This document shows, piece by piece, positions 36,945 to 46,265 of a DNA stretch of 64,000 nucleotides (position 1 is its first letter; every line of letters begins with the position of its first letter). The stretch covers positions 17,310 through 81,309 of the forward strand of contig JAHHIJ010000036.1 in NCBI GenBank assembly GCA_019358985.1, in the 5' to 3' direction. Position numbers and translations under genes: made by a program. The stretch comes from Tolypothrix brevis GSE-NOS-MK-07-07A (GTDB lineage: Bacteria; Cyanobacteriota; Cyanobacteriia; Cyanobacteriales; Nostocaceae). The notes beneath the pieces are model-generated. The model ran no database searches, was not told where the DNA came from, and saw only the letters and a program-made list of their open reading frames with translations.

Positions 36945-37503
36945 GCACTTCTCCTTTGCGAATACGAGTTGAGGATTCCGAATTAATAGCATCCTCTAAA
37001 GTTTCAGACATTACCGATTCATATACGGGATTTTCCCGCTCGATGATGTCAAGTTTCTGATAACCCAACGCTTTCATATCCTCAAGAAGAATCGGCTCAG
37101 TTGAACTAGCTTGAGGTAGCAAACCCTTGCGAGCTTTTTTCCAAGGAAACTCCCCATGAGTCATATCACTCAGTCGATATGCGTGATAGCCACCGAAATA
37201 TCCCCAAATTCCTTCTAGAAGCTTCTTTTTTTCATCAGGAATTTCTGACAAAAATTCTTTGCCCGGTATAGGCAATTGCTTGGCTTCAAATTCACTATAA
37301 AATCTGTAAGCAGGAGGACAGACTGGACCATATCGCCATGCTTGAATCTGTTCATCAAACAATGGCTCGTTGTACAATGCCAAGTTTAAGCTTTGTGAGT
37401 AATACAGAAGCTTTTGCACCTTCATGTTGGTCATTTCAGCTTCTATACCGTCCTCATAAGCTCTTACGATAAAGTAGCGAGCCGCATTAAGACAATCAAT
37501 CAT
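36916..37503 (-). CDS. Panacea (DUF4065) antitoxin
   Basis: About 195 aa from the ATG at 37503 (MIDCLNAARYFIVRAYEDG). The Panacea/SocA-like fold is visible in ITNMKVQKLLYYSQ-type sequence (here MTNMKVQKLLYYSQSLNLAL), EQIQAWRYGPVCPPAYRFY and YRLSDMTHGEFPWKKAR. This domain is known as an antitoxin that pairs with many unrelated toxins. Here the partner is the RelE-like ORF that overlaps its 3' end. An alternative start at 37527 adds eight residues. Confidence 0.85.
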   Translation of the reverse strand: MIDCLNAARYFIVRAYEDGIEAEMTNMKVQKLLYYSQSLNLALYNEPLFDEQIQAWRYGPVCPPAYRFYSEFEAKQLPIPGKEFLSEIPDEKKKLLEGIWGYFGGYHAYRLSDMTHGEFPWKKARKGLLPQASSTEPILLEDMKALGYQKLDIIERENPVYESVMSETLEDAINSESSTRIRKGEVRDWLNSLLD

Positions 37504-37608
37504 ACTCAGACCCGCAAATCTGAACAAAGTTTTCTACCTTAGTAAGTTTTTAGGGGAACTTACACATATTATTATAATCTAAACCTGCAAATATTTAGTA
37601 CATAATTA

Positions 37609-37833
37609 CTATTTCACTATCTCTTCGGGTAAGGGTGCATCAAAATCATCAGCCACTGTAAACTTTCCAGCACATAAACCAAACGGACGCATCTTTTTTT
37701 CGGTAGTTGTAATCGGTTTTAGTTCGGCAATAGGTTTGTCAGCTTGCATAATAACAAAGCTTTCACCTGCTTCAACTTGATTGAGATATTGCAATGGTTC
37801 TCGTCGGAATTCCTCAAGTGTAACTCTTTGCAT
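37609..37833 (-). CDS. Phd/YefM-family antitoxin without adjacent toxin
   Basis: 74 aa. LEEFRREPLQYLNQVEAGESFVIMQADKPIAELKP is a textbook Phd/YefM (VapB-like) N-terminal DNA-binding domain. The C-terminal PFGLCAGKFTVADDFDAPLPEEI is the toxin-binding tail typical of partners of PIN-domain toxins. No PIN-domain ORF follows within the 136 bp to the Mrr gene, so it is an orphan here. Confidence 0.85.
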   Translation of the reverse strand: MQRVTLEEFRREPLQYLNQVEAGESFVIMQADKPIAELKPITTTEKKMRPFGLCAGKFTVADDFDAPLPEEIVK

Positions 37834-37969
37834 GATTAGTACTTAAGCAATGTTCAAAGGTAATCTTTTCTCTGACTTAATTGTAGTGCGATCGGTCTTC
37901 GCTAAGTAAGTTGGGTTGAAGCCAGCAAAAACGCGCACTAAAGAAATAATTTATGCTTTATAAACCTGT

Positions 37970-38848
37970 TCAAGATTGAAATTCTTTAAAGAAGTGAATA
38001 TTTACATCAAATGTTTTTCGAGGTATTAATCCAAGTTCCAAATTCTCAAACATATCAAGTAATTTCTCTCCATTAACTAGCTCAAGTGGTGGTACACCAT
38101 CTCGCACTGCTTCCTTTTGAGCATCTGTTGTAAAAGTACCTGTTGTTATGATTATTCCCTTATCGGCTCTACCCATCATGGCTCCACGAAAATCTCTAAC
38201 TTGCGAAGATGATACAGAGCTACCATACCTTTTGCACTGAAAAAGTACTTTGAAGCTGACAAATGGATTGACTTGTAATATCCCATGTCCATCAATTCCA
38301 CCATCTCCTGAACGTCCTGTAACACTAACTTTTTCAAAACCTGATTCTCTTAACAATCGCTGACATAAGCGTTCAAATCCTGCTGGAGGAAGCGACATGA
38401 GAATTTCAAGCAGCTTTTTACGATATGAATAATCATCACTGACTGTTGTATCATTAGGAGCAATAGTTTCTTCAACTATCTCTTCTTGTTGAGATAATTC
38501 TTCGGTAGCATCTCTATCGCTTTGAAACTCGGCATGAACTTTCTTAAAAAGAAATAATGCATCATCAAATGATAGACATTCAATAGCCCTACCGTTATCA
38601 TTAAGACTCCAAACACCACGTTTTGAAGAATCCATTAAGTCTGCTTTAACGAGGTAAAATCTAGCCCATGCAACTTGATTATCAAAACGGGGAGCACCAC
38701 CCTCAAGCAGTTCTGTTCTTTCTAACTCTGATATATTTAATCTTTTTGCAATAAAGTCTCTCACCTCAGAAGGACGACCAGAACCGCCTAACTCTTGTAA
38801 AGCTTCAATTACTGGCGAGAAGAATCGAACAAATTTCGGACCGTTCAT
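37970..38848 (-). CDS. Mrr-family restriction endonuclease
   Basis: 292 aa. The N-terminal Mrr_N winged-helix (FSPVIEALQELGGSGRPSEVRDFIAKRL to RGVWSLNDNGRA, about residues 8-100) is followed by an acidic linker and an Mrr catalytic domain with FERLCQRLLRESGFEKV, VTGRSGDGGIDG and VLFQCKRY, i.e. the PD-(D/E)XK motifs with Asp, Gln and Lys. These enzymes cut modified DNA and need no cognate methylase, which fits the absence of one here. Confidence 0.9.
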   Translation of the reverse strand: MNGPKFVRFFSPVIEALQELGGSGRPSEVRDFIAKRLNISELERTELLEGGAPRFDNQVAWARFYLVKADLMDSSKRGVWSLNDNGRAIECLSFDDALFLFKKVHAEFQSDRDATEELSQQEEIVEETIAPNDTTVSDDYSYRKKLLEILMSLPPAGFERLCQRLLRESGFEKVSVTGRSGDGGIDGHGILQVNPFVSFKVLFQCKRYGSSVSSSQVRDFRGAMMGRADKGIIITTGTFTTDAQKEAVRDGVPPLELVNGEKLLDMFENLELGLIPRKTFDVNIHFFKEFQS

Positions 38849-38962
38849 TTAATAAACAAAAGATGGTTGATCAACTTTATCTTAAGATTAACGAATACTC
38901 TGAATTAACTGAATATTATTTCTTAACCACTTATTGACCATGTATGCAATCTTTCCTCAATT

Positions 38963-39130
38963 TCACTTATGAGATGCAGTTTCAAAAAATAATTCCAGCG
39001 CTTCAATCAGATTATGCCGTGCTTCTTCAATAGTTTTACCTTGGCTGGCTATATCGAGTTCGGGACAGAGTGCTACATACCAATCATCTTCACGTTCAAT
39101 TATTGCGGTAAACTGTTTTGTTTGTTTCAT
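38963..39130 (-). CDS. HicB-like antitoxin (55 aa)
   Basis: MKQTKQFTAIIEREDDWYVA, then LCPELDIASQGKTIEEARHNLIEALELFFE. The pattern is the RNase-H-like HicB partial fold, with CPELDIASQGKTxEEA as its signature. It lacks a C-terminal DNA-binding part. No HicA-type toxin is evident next to it, so it may be solitary. Confidence 0.82.
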   Translation of the reverse strand: MKQTKQFTAIIEREDDWYVALCPELDIASQGKTIEEARHNLIEALELFFETASHK

Positions 39131-39158
39131 GTTCTCACAATTATTAATAATTTATAAA

Positions 39159-39175
39159 GCAGGCAAGATGCCTGC
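39159..39175 (-). terminator. Hairpin at the 3' end of alaS
   Basis: GCAGGCATCTTGCCTGC read on the - strand (7-bp stem), followed by TTTATAAATT. It lies just past the alaS stop and is likely an intrinsic terminator. Confidence 0.55.
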
Positions 39176-39182
39176 CCTACAA

Positions 39183-41897
39183 CTAAGCTAAACCAGCCTT
39201 TAACTCACTCCGCGCTTTATCCAACGCTTCTGGTAACTTACTCGCATCGCGTCCCCCAGCTTGGGCTAAATTCGGTCTTCCACCACCACCACCACCGCAA
39301 ATCTTCGCAATACTGCCGATAAATTTACCAGCAAGAAGTCCTTTTTTATTGACTTCTGGACTAAAAGCTGCTATGAGGGTAACTTTCCCAGCTTCGGGAA
39401 CTGAACCGAGTACCACCGCACCTAACCCGAGTTTTTGCAGCAAGCGTTCAGCAGCAGTTTGCAACGAAGCGGCATCAACATCTTGCATTTGGGCGACGAT
39501 AATTTTATAATCCCCTACAGATTCAGCTGTTTGTAGCAAGCTGTCAGATTTAGCGATCGCCAATTGTCCTTTCAATATCTCCAACTGCTTCTGAGTATTC
39601 TTCAACTCGTTTTGCAGTCCGGTAATTCTCTCTGGAACTTCTTCGGGTTTCACTTTAAAGCGATCGCTTAAATCTTTCACTACTTTATCGCGAACATTCA
39701 AATAATCCAACACCGCTGAACCAGAAACCGCTTCAATTCGCCTTACTCCCGAAGCTACACCAGCCTCTGAAATAATCTTGAAAACGCCAATCTCCGCAGT
39801 ATTACTTACGTGGGTTCCACCGCATAGTTCCATCGATACGCCTGTGAAATCAATCACGCGCACTTCTTCGCCGTATTTTTCGCCGAACATGGCAACTGCA
39901 CCCCTAGCTTTCGCTTCAGCAAGAGGTAATATTTCGACTTTCGCTCCATGTGCTTCGGCAATCCAAGTATTAACCTGTTCTTCTACTTGCTGAACTTCTT
40001 CGGGTGTCAAGGGACGCGGACAGTTGAAGTCAAAGCGCAATCTGTCAAAGGAAACCAAGGAACCAGCTTGAGATATGCCTTCATCAACAAGTTTCTTCAA
40101 AGCGGCTTGCAGCAGATGTGTAGCGGTATGATTTGCTTGGAGACGGCGCCGACAACCCGCGTCTATTTGAGCAGTCACAGAATCTCCTACTCGGATTGTA
40201 CCGCGTTCGATGCGTCCGAAGTGAACAAAGAAATCAGATTCTTTTTTCACGTCTTCAATTCTGATGAGGATACCGTCACCACCGGACACTTTGCTCAAGT
40301 CGGCAAAGCCGCCCACGCAAGTGTCCTCGGAGATATAACCGCGATCGCCTATTTGTCCCCCCGACTCTGCATAAAATGGCGTTTTGTCAAGCAATATTTG
40401 CAAGCTTGTTCCCGCGTCCGCTTCTTCATGGGAAACACCATCTATCAATATCGCTTCGACTTTTGCAGTCACCGTAGGTTGGGTGTATCCTAAGAATTCG
40501 GTAACGTTGATATGTTCGGCTAACTTGTCGAGAGAACCTTGCACAGTTAAATCGATGGTTTCGTGTGCATCTCTACCGCGTTCTTTTTGGATTTCCATTT
40601 CTGCCTCGAATCCGGCAACATCAACTGTGAGGCTGCTTTCAGAGGCAATTTCTTGGGTTAATTCGAGGGGGAAACCGTAGGTATCGTACAAGTTAAAAGC
40701 ACTTTCACCGCTAATTTGGGTTTTGCCTTCTTCTTTCAGCTTGGCGATCGCTTCCTCAAGCAGTTTTTCCCCTCTTTCTAAAGTTTTCAAGAAGTTGGAT
40801 TCTTCCCGTTGCAATTCAGCTTTGATGGCATCTTTTTTTTGCCGCACATTCGGGTAAGCTGATTCGGAAAGGCTAATTGCAGTTTCCGCAACTTCTGTCG
40901 TAAATTCCCCAGAAATGCCAATTAATCGTCCGTGACGCACCACACGACGAATTAATCGACGCAGCACATAACCCCGTCCTACGTTAGAAGCGCGGATTTC
41001 ATCGGCTATCATGTGGACGACAGAACGAACGTGATCGCCGATTACTTTCAAAGAGACTTTGATATTTTCATCACTGGTTGTATAATCGATATTAGCAATA
41101 TCGGCTGCTGTTTTAATAATTGGGAAAATTAAATCAGTTTCGTAGTTGTTGGGAACATTTTGGAGGATTTGCGCCATCCGCTCTAAACCCATGCCGGTGT
41201 CGATGTTTTTATTGGCAAGTGGTGTTAAGTTGCCTTCGGCATCGCGGTTATATTGCATGAAGACGAGGTTGTAAAACTCGATAAATCGCGTGTCGTCTTC
41301 TAAATCAATATTGTTGCCGCGTTCTGGGTGAAAATCGTAGTATATTTCTGAGCATGGACCACAAGGACCGGTAGCACCAGATGCCCAAAAGTTATCATCT
41401 GCACCCATACGCTTGATTCGTGCTTCAGTAACGCCTATTTTATCACGCCAGATGCTAAAGGCTTCGTCGTCTTCTTCAAAAACGCTGACGACGAGGTTAT
41501 TTGGAGAGAATTTAAAGACTTTTGTGGAGATTTCCCAACCCCAAGCGATCGCTTGTTCTTTAAAATAGTCACCAAAGCTGAAATTACCCAGCATTTCAAA
41601 GAACGTTTGATGACGTTTTGTGCGTCCAACGTTTTCGATATCGTTAGTACGGATGCATTTTTGGGATGTGGTAGCGCGTTTAAATTCTGGTATGCGCTGT
41701 CCCAAAAATATCGGTTTAAATGGTAGCATCCCCGCGATCGTCAACAGCACGGTGGGATCTTCTGGCACCAAAGACGCACTTGGGAGAATCTGGTGTCCCC
41801 GTTGCGCGTAAAAGTCGAGAAAAAGAGTGCGAATTTCGCTACCGCTGAGGTACTGGAAAGAAGCCGATTGTGCGGACTTCGGAGGATTTGAAGACAT
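39183..41897 (-). CDS. alaS: Alanyl-tRNA synthetase
   Basis: Class II aminoacyl-tRNA synthetase, 904 aa, charging tRNA-Ala. The N-terminal catalytic part has [59 protein letters not shown] (in parts) and TGMGLERMA. The editing domain has [10 protein letters not shown] and CGGTH, and the C-terminal DHHA1 region has [18 protein letters not shown]. Full length. The 5' flank contains an expanded repeat array. Confidence 0.98.
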   Translation of the reverse strand: MSSNPPKSAQSASFQYLSGSEIRTLFLDFYAQRGHQILPSASLVPEDPTVLLTIAGMLPFKPIFLGQRIPEFKRATTSQKCIRTNDIENVGRTKRHQTFFEMLGNFSFGDYFKEQAIAWGWEISTKVFKFSPNNLVVSVFEEDDEAFSIWRDKIGVTEARIKRMGADDNFWASGATGPCGPCSEIYYDFHPERGNNIDLEDDTRFIEFYNLVFMQYNRDAEGNLTPLANKNIDTGMGLERMAQILQNVPNNYETDLIFPIIKTAADIANIDYTTSDENIKVSLKVIGDHVRSVVHMIADEIRASNVGRGYVLRRLIRRVVRHGRLIGISGEFTTEVAETAISLSESAYPNVRQKKDAIKAELQREESNFLKTLERGEKLLEEAIAKLKEEGKTQISGESAFNLYDTYGFPLELTQEIASESSLTVDVAGFEAEMEIQKERGRDAHETIDLTVQGSLDKLAEHINVTEFLGYTQPTVTAKVEAILIDGVSHEEADAGTSLQILLDKTPFYAESGGQIGDRGYISEDTCVGGFADLSKVSGGDGILIRIEDVKKESDFFVHFGRIERGTIRVGDSVTAQIDAGCRRRLQANHTATHLLQAALKKLVDEGISQAGSLVSFDRLRFDFNCPRPLTPEEVQQVEEQVNTWIAEAHGAKVEILPLAEAKARGAVAMFGEKYGEEVRVIDFTGVSMELCGGTHVSNTAEIGVFKIISEAGVASGVRRIEAVSGSAVLDYLNVRDKVVKDLSDRFKVKPEEVPERITGLQNELKNTQKQLEILKGQLAIAKSDSLLQTAESVGDYKIIVAQMQDVDAASLQTAAERLLQKLGLGAVVLGSVPEAGKVTLIAAFSPEVNKKGLLAGKFIGSIAKICGGGGGGRPNLAQAGGRDASKLPEALDKARSELKAGLA

Positions 41898-41941
41898 AAC
41901 TTTTTACAAAAAATAGGGACGCTTGGATTAATTCAGAAATT

Positions 41942-42150
41942 TACAGCACATTGCGTTATGATTAAATGCACGTAGAGACGTTCCGGCGGAACGTCTTTAC
42001 CGGAACGTCTTTACCGGAACGTCTTTACCGGAACGTCTTTACCGGAACGTCTTTACCGGAACGTCTTTACCGGAACGTCTTTACCGGAACGTCTTTACAG
42101 GGTTTTGGGTTTGACTCATGTACTTCATTTACCTGAAATCTGCTGCAATA
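41942..42150. repeat. Family C element with eight tandem 14-bp units
   Basis: TTACAGCACATTGCG begins it and TACCTGAAATCTGCTG ends it. The palindrome's right arm, CGGAACGTCTTTAC, is repeated eight times in perfect tandem from 41987 to 42098. It lies between alaS (41897, divergent) and the metallochaperone gene (42339), probably by slippage within the palindrome. No ORF. Confidence 0.92.
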
Positions 42151-42338
42151 AGTGTATTTGGATAAGTATCTTTATATATTTTTGCATTTTTATTTCAGTT
42201 TGTAGCTAACAACCGACTTCTACCTTCTAGAAACTACGCCATGTGCCGTATTACGTAGTGGCACAATCACCTAACTCTGGTAGGATGAGCATTTAAAATC
42301 TTTTTCATAAGATTAATATTAAAGTACAGAGGTGACTC

Positions 42339-42539
42339 ATGGCGCTAAAAATGAACGTTCCCAACATTGCCTGCGATGATTGTGCAGCAACGATTACCGA
42401 ATCTATCCACGTAGTGGAACCTGAAGCCAAAGTTGACATAGATGTTAAAGCCAAAACTGTCACCGTAGAAGCCGCATCTTCAGAAGAGTCTATCAAACAA
42501 GCGATCGTTGCGGCTGGTTACAACATAGAAGGTTATTAG
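42339..42539 (+). CDS. HMA-domain metallochaperone (CopZ-like)
   Basis: 66 aa: MALKMNVPNIACDDCAATIT, with metal-binding CDDC in place of the more common GMTCxxC, and SIKQAIVAAGYNIEGY ending. Fold beta-alpha-beta-beta-alpha-beta. Probably handles Cu(I) or another soft metal in the cytosol. Its TAG stop opens the following repeat (TAGACACAAGAAGTG). Confidence 0.9.
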   Translation: MALKMNVPNIACDDCAATITESIHVVEPEAKVDIDVKAKTVTVEAASSEESIKQAIVAAGYNIEGY

Positions 42540-42610
42540 ACACAAGAAGTGAAAAAGAACGTAGAGACGTAGCACTGCTACGTCTCTAGGGGTTTTGGGT
42601 AACACATATT
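42537..42610. repeat. Partial family A element at the metallochaperone stop
   Basis: TAGACACAAGAAGTGAAAAAG then GTAGAGACGTAGCA/TGCTACGTCTCTA. The TAG of the left end is the stop codon of the HMA gene. The 980-bp stretch to 43521 has no gene, but three further elements. Confidence 0.8.
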
Positions 42611-43081
42611 TTTGGTAATTTCAACTTTTTTATTTATGTAAATTTACTAATAAAAATATGATTTAGTAAATAAATCCGGAAAAAATAAAAGAGATAAATT
42701 TAGGTTTGATTCCGTGCCTTGGTGTGAAGTCAGATAAAATTGCTAATCTTTATAAGATATTTCGGTTTTTATCGTGTAATTACGCAGATTGCCAATAGTT
42801 GTTACTTAGGTAAATCATTAAAATAAATTATGATAATTTCATAAAATATTAATATTGATTATAAGCAAGTGTAAAGCTTTGATTTTGGTGATTATTTGGC
42901 ACGCACATCACCAGTAACTTACACTAACGCTTCTACCCTAAAAAATATATTCAGTGTTTTTACTGGTTGAAAAAAATAGATAATAGTTCACAGTGAACAG
43001 CAGAAGTATCAGTTATTGCCGTTGTAGTAAAACTCAAAAAATTAACACAATTGATTAAAAATTGGCAACTTCTTATATACA

Positions 43082-43183
43082 GCAGCCTATCGCTCTAATC
43101 GAATACAGGTAGAGACTACCAAGTGCTACGTCTCTACAAGATGTTGGGTTTTATAGATGTACTCCCTTTACCTGAAATCCCCT
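43082..43183. repeat. Family C element
   Basis: TACAGCAGCCTATCGCTCTAATCGAAT at the left, TTTACCTGAAATC at the right, and a decayed core GTAGAGACTACC/GTGCTACGTCTCTAC. Non-coding. Confidence 0.75.
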
Positions 43184-43310
43184 ATAAGTGGGTGGAAATA
43201 AACAAACGTAAGCCTCATCCATGTTGAAACCTCGAGTTTCGCTCTTATTCAGATGTGTCATTGCTTCCTTATGTCGCAATGACAACAAATAATTTTTTCC
43301 ACCCACTTAT
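43184..43310. mobile_element. MITE-like element with ATAAGTGGGTGGA termini
   Basis: The 127-bp unit has ATAAGTGGGTGGA at 43184 and TCCACCCACTTAT at 43310, perfect 13-bp inverted repeats. The interior contains TGCTTCCTTATGTCGCAATGAC, also found as a variant inside the element at 6504. No transposase. It abuts the family C element directly. Confidence 0.85.
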
Positions 43311-43321
43311 TTAGTATTAAA

Positions 43322-43410
43322 ACAATGGAATGGAAAAGATGTAGAAACGTAACATTGCTATATCTCTAGGGATTCTGGGTAACGCATAATTAATTTCCAA
43401 CAGATGTATA
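43322..43410. repeat. Degenerate family A element
   Basis: GGTAACGCATAATTAATTTCC and a worn core (GATGTAGAAACGTAACATTGC) show the family A layout with several substitutions, an old copy. Confidence 0.6.
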
Positions 43411-43521
43411 CTCAATAATAATTTTTTGCTAAAAATACAGAGATATTCAGTTATAACAGCAAGTATTCAAATTGAATCAGGGTTCTACCGCTAATATTGA
43501 ATCAAGGCATAAAGTAAAATA

Positions 43522-44535
43522 ATGAATATTTCTATTATGGTCTTTGGAAGTGAAAAATTTCTCGCTAGCCTTCCAGATCAAATCCGTGATGCAACCCTTT
43601 TTAGTGTAGAAGTTATCGCCAATTTAAATCAGGCAATGTCGCGCATTAAAATTACGCCACCTGATATAATCTTATTGCAGGCTAGCCTTAATGCCAGCAC
43701 GGAATTATGTTGTTGGCTGAAAGACGAGACAAAGCTATCTTCTATATACTGTATTCTCTTTGAAGATCGTCTGGAGCTAATCTCTCAAAGAAACTGTGAA
43801 TGGGATTTAGAGATGACTTCTACCGCGCTAAAACAAGGTGCTGATGCTTATATTTGGCAAATACCAGAAGAAAAAAGAGACCGTAATTCGGCATTTTCTG
43901 CTAATAATCGCCTAATATTAGCTCAATTAATGGTTGGTTCGCGGAAAGTACAAAAATATCGAGATTTGATCAAAAAAAATGATGTTTTGTCAGCGATCGC
44001 ATTAGCAGATTCATTGACACAAATGAATAATCGACGTGCTTTAGATTTGGATTTACCCAGACAAATTCAAAAAGCGCGTAATCAGAATAATCCCTTAAAT
44101 TTGATTATTCTGGATGTAGACTTTTTCAAACAAATTAACGATACTTACGGGCATTTAGTCGGCGATCGCATTTTACAGTTATTATCTGCTAGACTGCGAA
44201 ATAATTTACGCTTTCAAGACACTGCCTTCCGCTACGGTGGTGAAGAATTTGTGATTATTCTTCCTAACACCACAGGTGAAAAAGCACTTTTAGTAGCGCG
44301 TCGTCTCAATAGCATAGTCAACCAAGAACTATTTACAATTAACAATCAACTAACTATTAACGTCACGATTAGTTTGGGTATCGCTTCTCTGCGAGACGGA
44401 GATGATGATGACGGAATTAGTACGCTAGATCGTGCCGATAAATCTCTTTTACTTGCTAAAGTCACAGGACGCAACCGTGTTATTAGTAGTGACTACTTGT
44501 CCCATATGTCACATCTTCAAGTTGTTTCGTCTTAA
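43522..44535 (+). CDS. Diguanylate cyclase with N-terminal receiver-like region
   Basis: Makes c-di-GMP from two GTP, 337 aa. The C-terminal GGDEF domain (about 165-325) has DSLTQMNNRRALDLDL, LDVDFFKQINDTYGHLVGD, and the active-site GGEEF. An RFQD sequence precedes GGEEF by five residues and fits the RxxD inhibitory I-site, so product feedback is likely. The N-terminal 150 residues (PDIILLQASLNAS, WLKDETKLSSIYCILFE) resemble a degenerate receiver domain without a clear phosphoacceptor Asp. Soluble. Confidence 0.9.
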   Translation: MNISIMVFGSEKFLASLPDQIRDATLFSVEVIANLNQAMSRIKITPPDIILLQASLNASTELCCWLKDETKLSSIYCILFEDRLELISQRNCEWDLEMTSTALKQGADAYIWQIPEEKRDRNSAFSANNRLILAQLMVGSRKVQKYRDLIKKNDVLSAIALADSLTQMNNRRALDLDLPRQIQKARNQNNPLNLIILDVDFFKQINDTYGHLVGDRILQLLSARLRNNLRFQDTAFRYGGEEFVIILPNTTGEKALLVARRLNSIVNQELFTINNQLTINVTISLGIASLRDGDDDDGISTLDRADKSLLLAKVTGRNRVISSDYLSHMSHLQVVSS

Positions 44536-44589
44536 AGTTAAGGGTTAAAAGTATCAGTAAAGAATTATAAATATTTTCCCCTAATTCCT

Positions 44590-44743
44590 GTAGAGACGCG
44601 AAATTTCGCGTCTCTACCACACCTTTCGTGCAGACGTTCCAGCGGAACGTCTCTACCACACCTTTCGTGCAGACGTTCCAGCGGAACGTCTCTACTACAC
44701 CTTTCGTGCAGACGTTCCAGCGGAACGTCTCTACTACACCTTT
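44590..44743. repeat. Palindrome plus three tandem 39-bp repeats
   Basis: GTAGAGACGCGAA/TTCGCGTCTCTAC is followed by three tandem 39-bp units, each ACACCTTTCGTGCAG then ACGTTCCAGCGGAACGTCTC. One further unit lies at 44880-44919 beyond an inserted MITE. The 39-bp period keeps a reading frame open, but I see no sign that it is translated. Confidence 0.85.
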
Positions 44744-44879
44744 CAATACGGTTGGTGTTAAGGCAAGAGACGCAAGGGAATCGCCGTCTTTACAATAAGA
44801 AGTCCTTTGTAGAGACGGCGATTTATCGCGTCTTTGTGATCTATAATTTTCATCAAAAAATCTTATCCGAACCGTATTG
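44744..44879. mobile_element. Family D MITE-like element
   Basis: CAATACGGTTGGTG at the left end and TCCGAACCGTATTG at the right. The interior carries CGGCGATTTATCGCGTCT palindromic segments. It splits the 39-bp tandem array, with C(T/C)ACACCTTT on both sides, which could be a 10-bp target duplication with one mismatch. A close copy sits at 49152-49285. Confidence 0.82.
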
Positions 44880-44919
44880 CCACACCTTTCGTGCAGACGT
44901 TCCAGCGGAACGTCTCTAC

Positions 44920-45615
44920 CTATGGACTAACTTCTAACTCCGCATTTAGTGCGATCGCATTTTCACAATCTTTCACCGAAGCACGTTGTCGCATCGCTTC
45001 TACCAAAGCTTTATAACTAGACCAATTTTCTTGTAGTAAATTTTTCGCTTGCAGCAAATAAAAGCGCTGTTTTTGGTCATAAGCTGATGCAGAAAAGCCC
45101 AAACTTTTTAATACACCTGCCAGCTTATTTTTATCATCAGATCCACCCTCAGTATTATCAAACACTAAAGCTTCAGCCGCAATACCCGCCATCCAAATAG
45201 TACAGTAACGATCCAACATTTGAGCGGTGATTTTACCTTTTTCGAGTTGAGAAGCTAATTCCCCATCATCAAAAGCAACTCCACCTTGTCCTGGTTGTCC
45301 TTGTTTCAAAGCTTCCCAAGCTGTCAGAGTATAGCCGCTGACGGGGATACCCAGCAAGTTAGCTGTCAGAAAGTGACCAGCTTCGTGGTGGACAATGCGA
45401 TCGCGATGTGACGGTGAAAAACCCGCAATCCAATCTAAAAGCAGAGAACTTCCCTTACCTTGCAAACTGAAAGAATCCAGGGTAGCGATTCCCAAAATTG
45501 CGAAAGTAGCTAAAGCAGGTACTGCTGGTGATAAATTGACCAAAGGTCCCAACAGCACCGATAAAGTCATCAAAAAGATCGATATTGCAACTAAATTTAA
45601 AGAAGTTTGGCTCAT
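44920..45615 (-). CDS. Membrane M41-like Zn protease homologue without AAA domain
   Basis: 231 aa. Two N-terminal TM segments (about 7-50) then HHEAGHFLTANLLGIPV, with the HEAGH zinc motif of FtsH-type M41 peptidases, and IWMAGIAAEALVFDNTEGGSDDKNKL where the family has its third ligand region. The AAA+ ATPase module of FtsH is missing. Such stand-alone peptidases are widespread in cyanobacteria. Role unknown. Its TAG stop abuts the GTAGAGACG palindrome. Confidence 0.82.
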   Translation of the reverse strand: MSQTSLNLVAISIFLMTLSVLLGPLVNLSPAVPALATFAILGIATLDSFSLQGKGSSLLLDWIAGFSPSHRDRIVHHEAGHFLTANLLGIPVSGYTLTAWEALKQGQPGQGGVAFDDGELASQLEKGKITAQMLDRYCTIWMAGIAAEALVFDNTEGGSDDKNKLAGVLKSLGFSASAYDQKQRFYLLQAKNLLQENWSSYKALVEAMRQRASVKDCENAIALNAELEVSP

Positions 45616-45759
45616 TGGAGTGTATTTATGAGTAAGCGCGTAATCTTTCTTAATTATGATGCGATCGTTAAGCTTTGACTAAAAATATGGGATACAAGCC
45701 CCGTCCTTGCTAAATTGTTGCAATCATGGCGATCGCATTTATCGAGTTGAGGAACCCAT

Positions 45760-45853
45760 TAGACATAGGAGTGAAAATGAATGTAGAGACGTAGCACTGC
45801 TACGTCTCTATAAGGGTTTCAGGCAACGCATAATTAATTTCTGGAGATGTCTA
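45760..45853. repeat. Family A element, full length
   Basis: 94 bp: TAGACATAGGAGTGAAAATG to GGAGATGTCTA, with the palindrome GTAGAGACGTAGCA/TGCTACGTCTCTA. It is one of the best-preserved copies. From 45854 to 46265 I see no gene, only sequence leading to the kinase-FGE promoter. Confidence 0.88.
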
Positions 45854-46265
45854 TTTATTATTTCGGCGTGTCCATAACGCACCATACTCAGGTTAGAAAC
45901 TGCACACGGCGTTAATTTTCCTTTAGTCCCCTTACCATTCGCATTGCTCCCCTTTCAGTCCGCGCACCATCCGGACTTCGTTCGTTTAGCCGCGACTTCC
46001 AGTCGTCAGGCGCTTGACAAAACCAACAACCTTAGATTAATATTCTCTATATAATGGAAATACGTGCGCCCATACATATTCATATTTATAAACTCCCAAA
46101 CACAAATAAACAAATAAAATCTCTTCATTTGTCTAACTGCGTTTAGTAAAGGTAGACTCAGATGAACGAATATGTTTGTTTGGTTGTCTAGACATCTCTT
46201 AATATCTGTTTTTAATTCGATAATATTGGGGCTTACTTTGAACAAGATGTGTTCTTCAGCTTGTT

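Noticed and set aside
41987..42098. CRISPR array
   Set aside because: The 14-bp units abut without spacers, so this is a tandem repeat. The same applies to the 39-bp units at 44.6 kb. No cas gene is present.
44483..44746. 87-aa ORF with 13-residue repeats on the - strand
   Set aside because: The repeats (KGVVETFRWNVCT) are the translated 39-bp palindromic array, not a gene.
46006..46245. 79-aa ORF on the - strand before the kinase-FGE gene
   Set aside because: Composition and position fit the non-coding leader region; no homology pattern.
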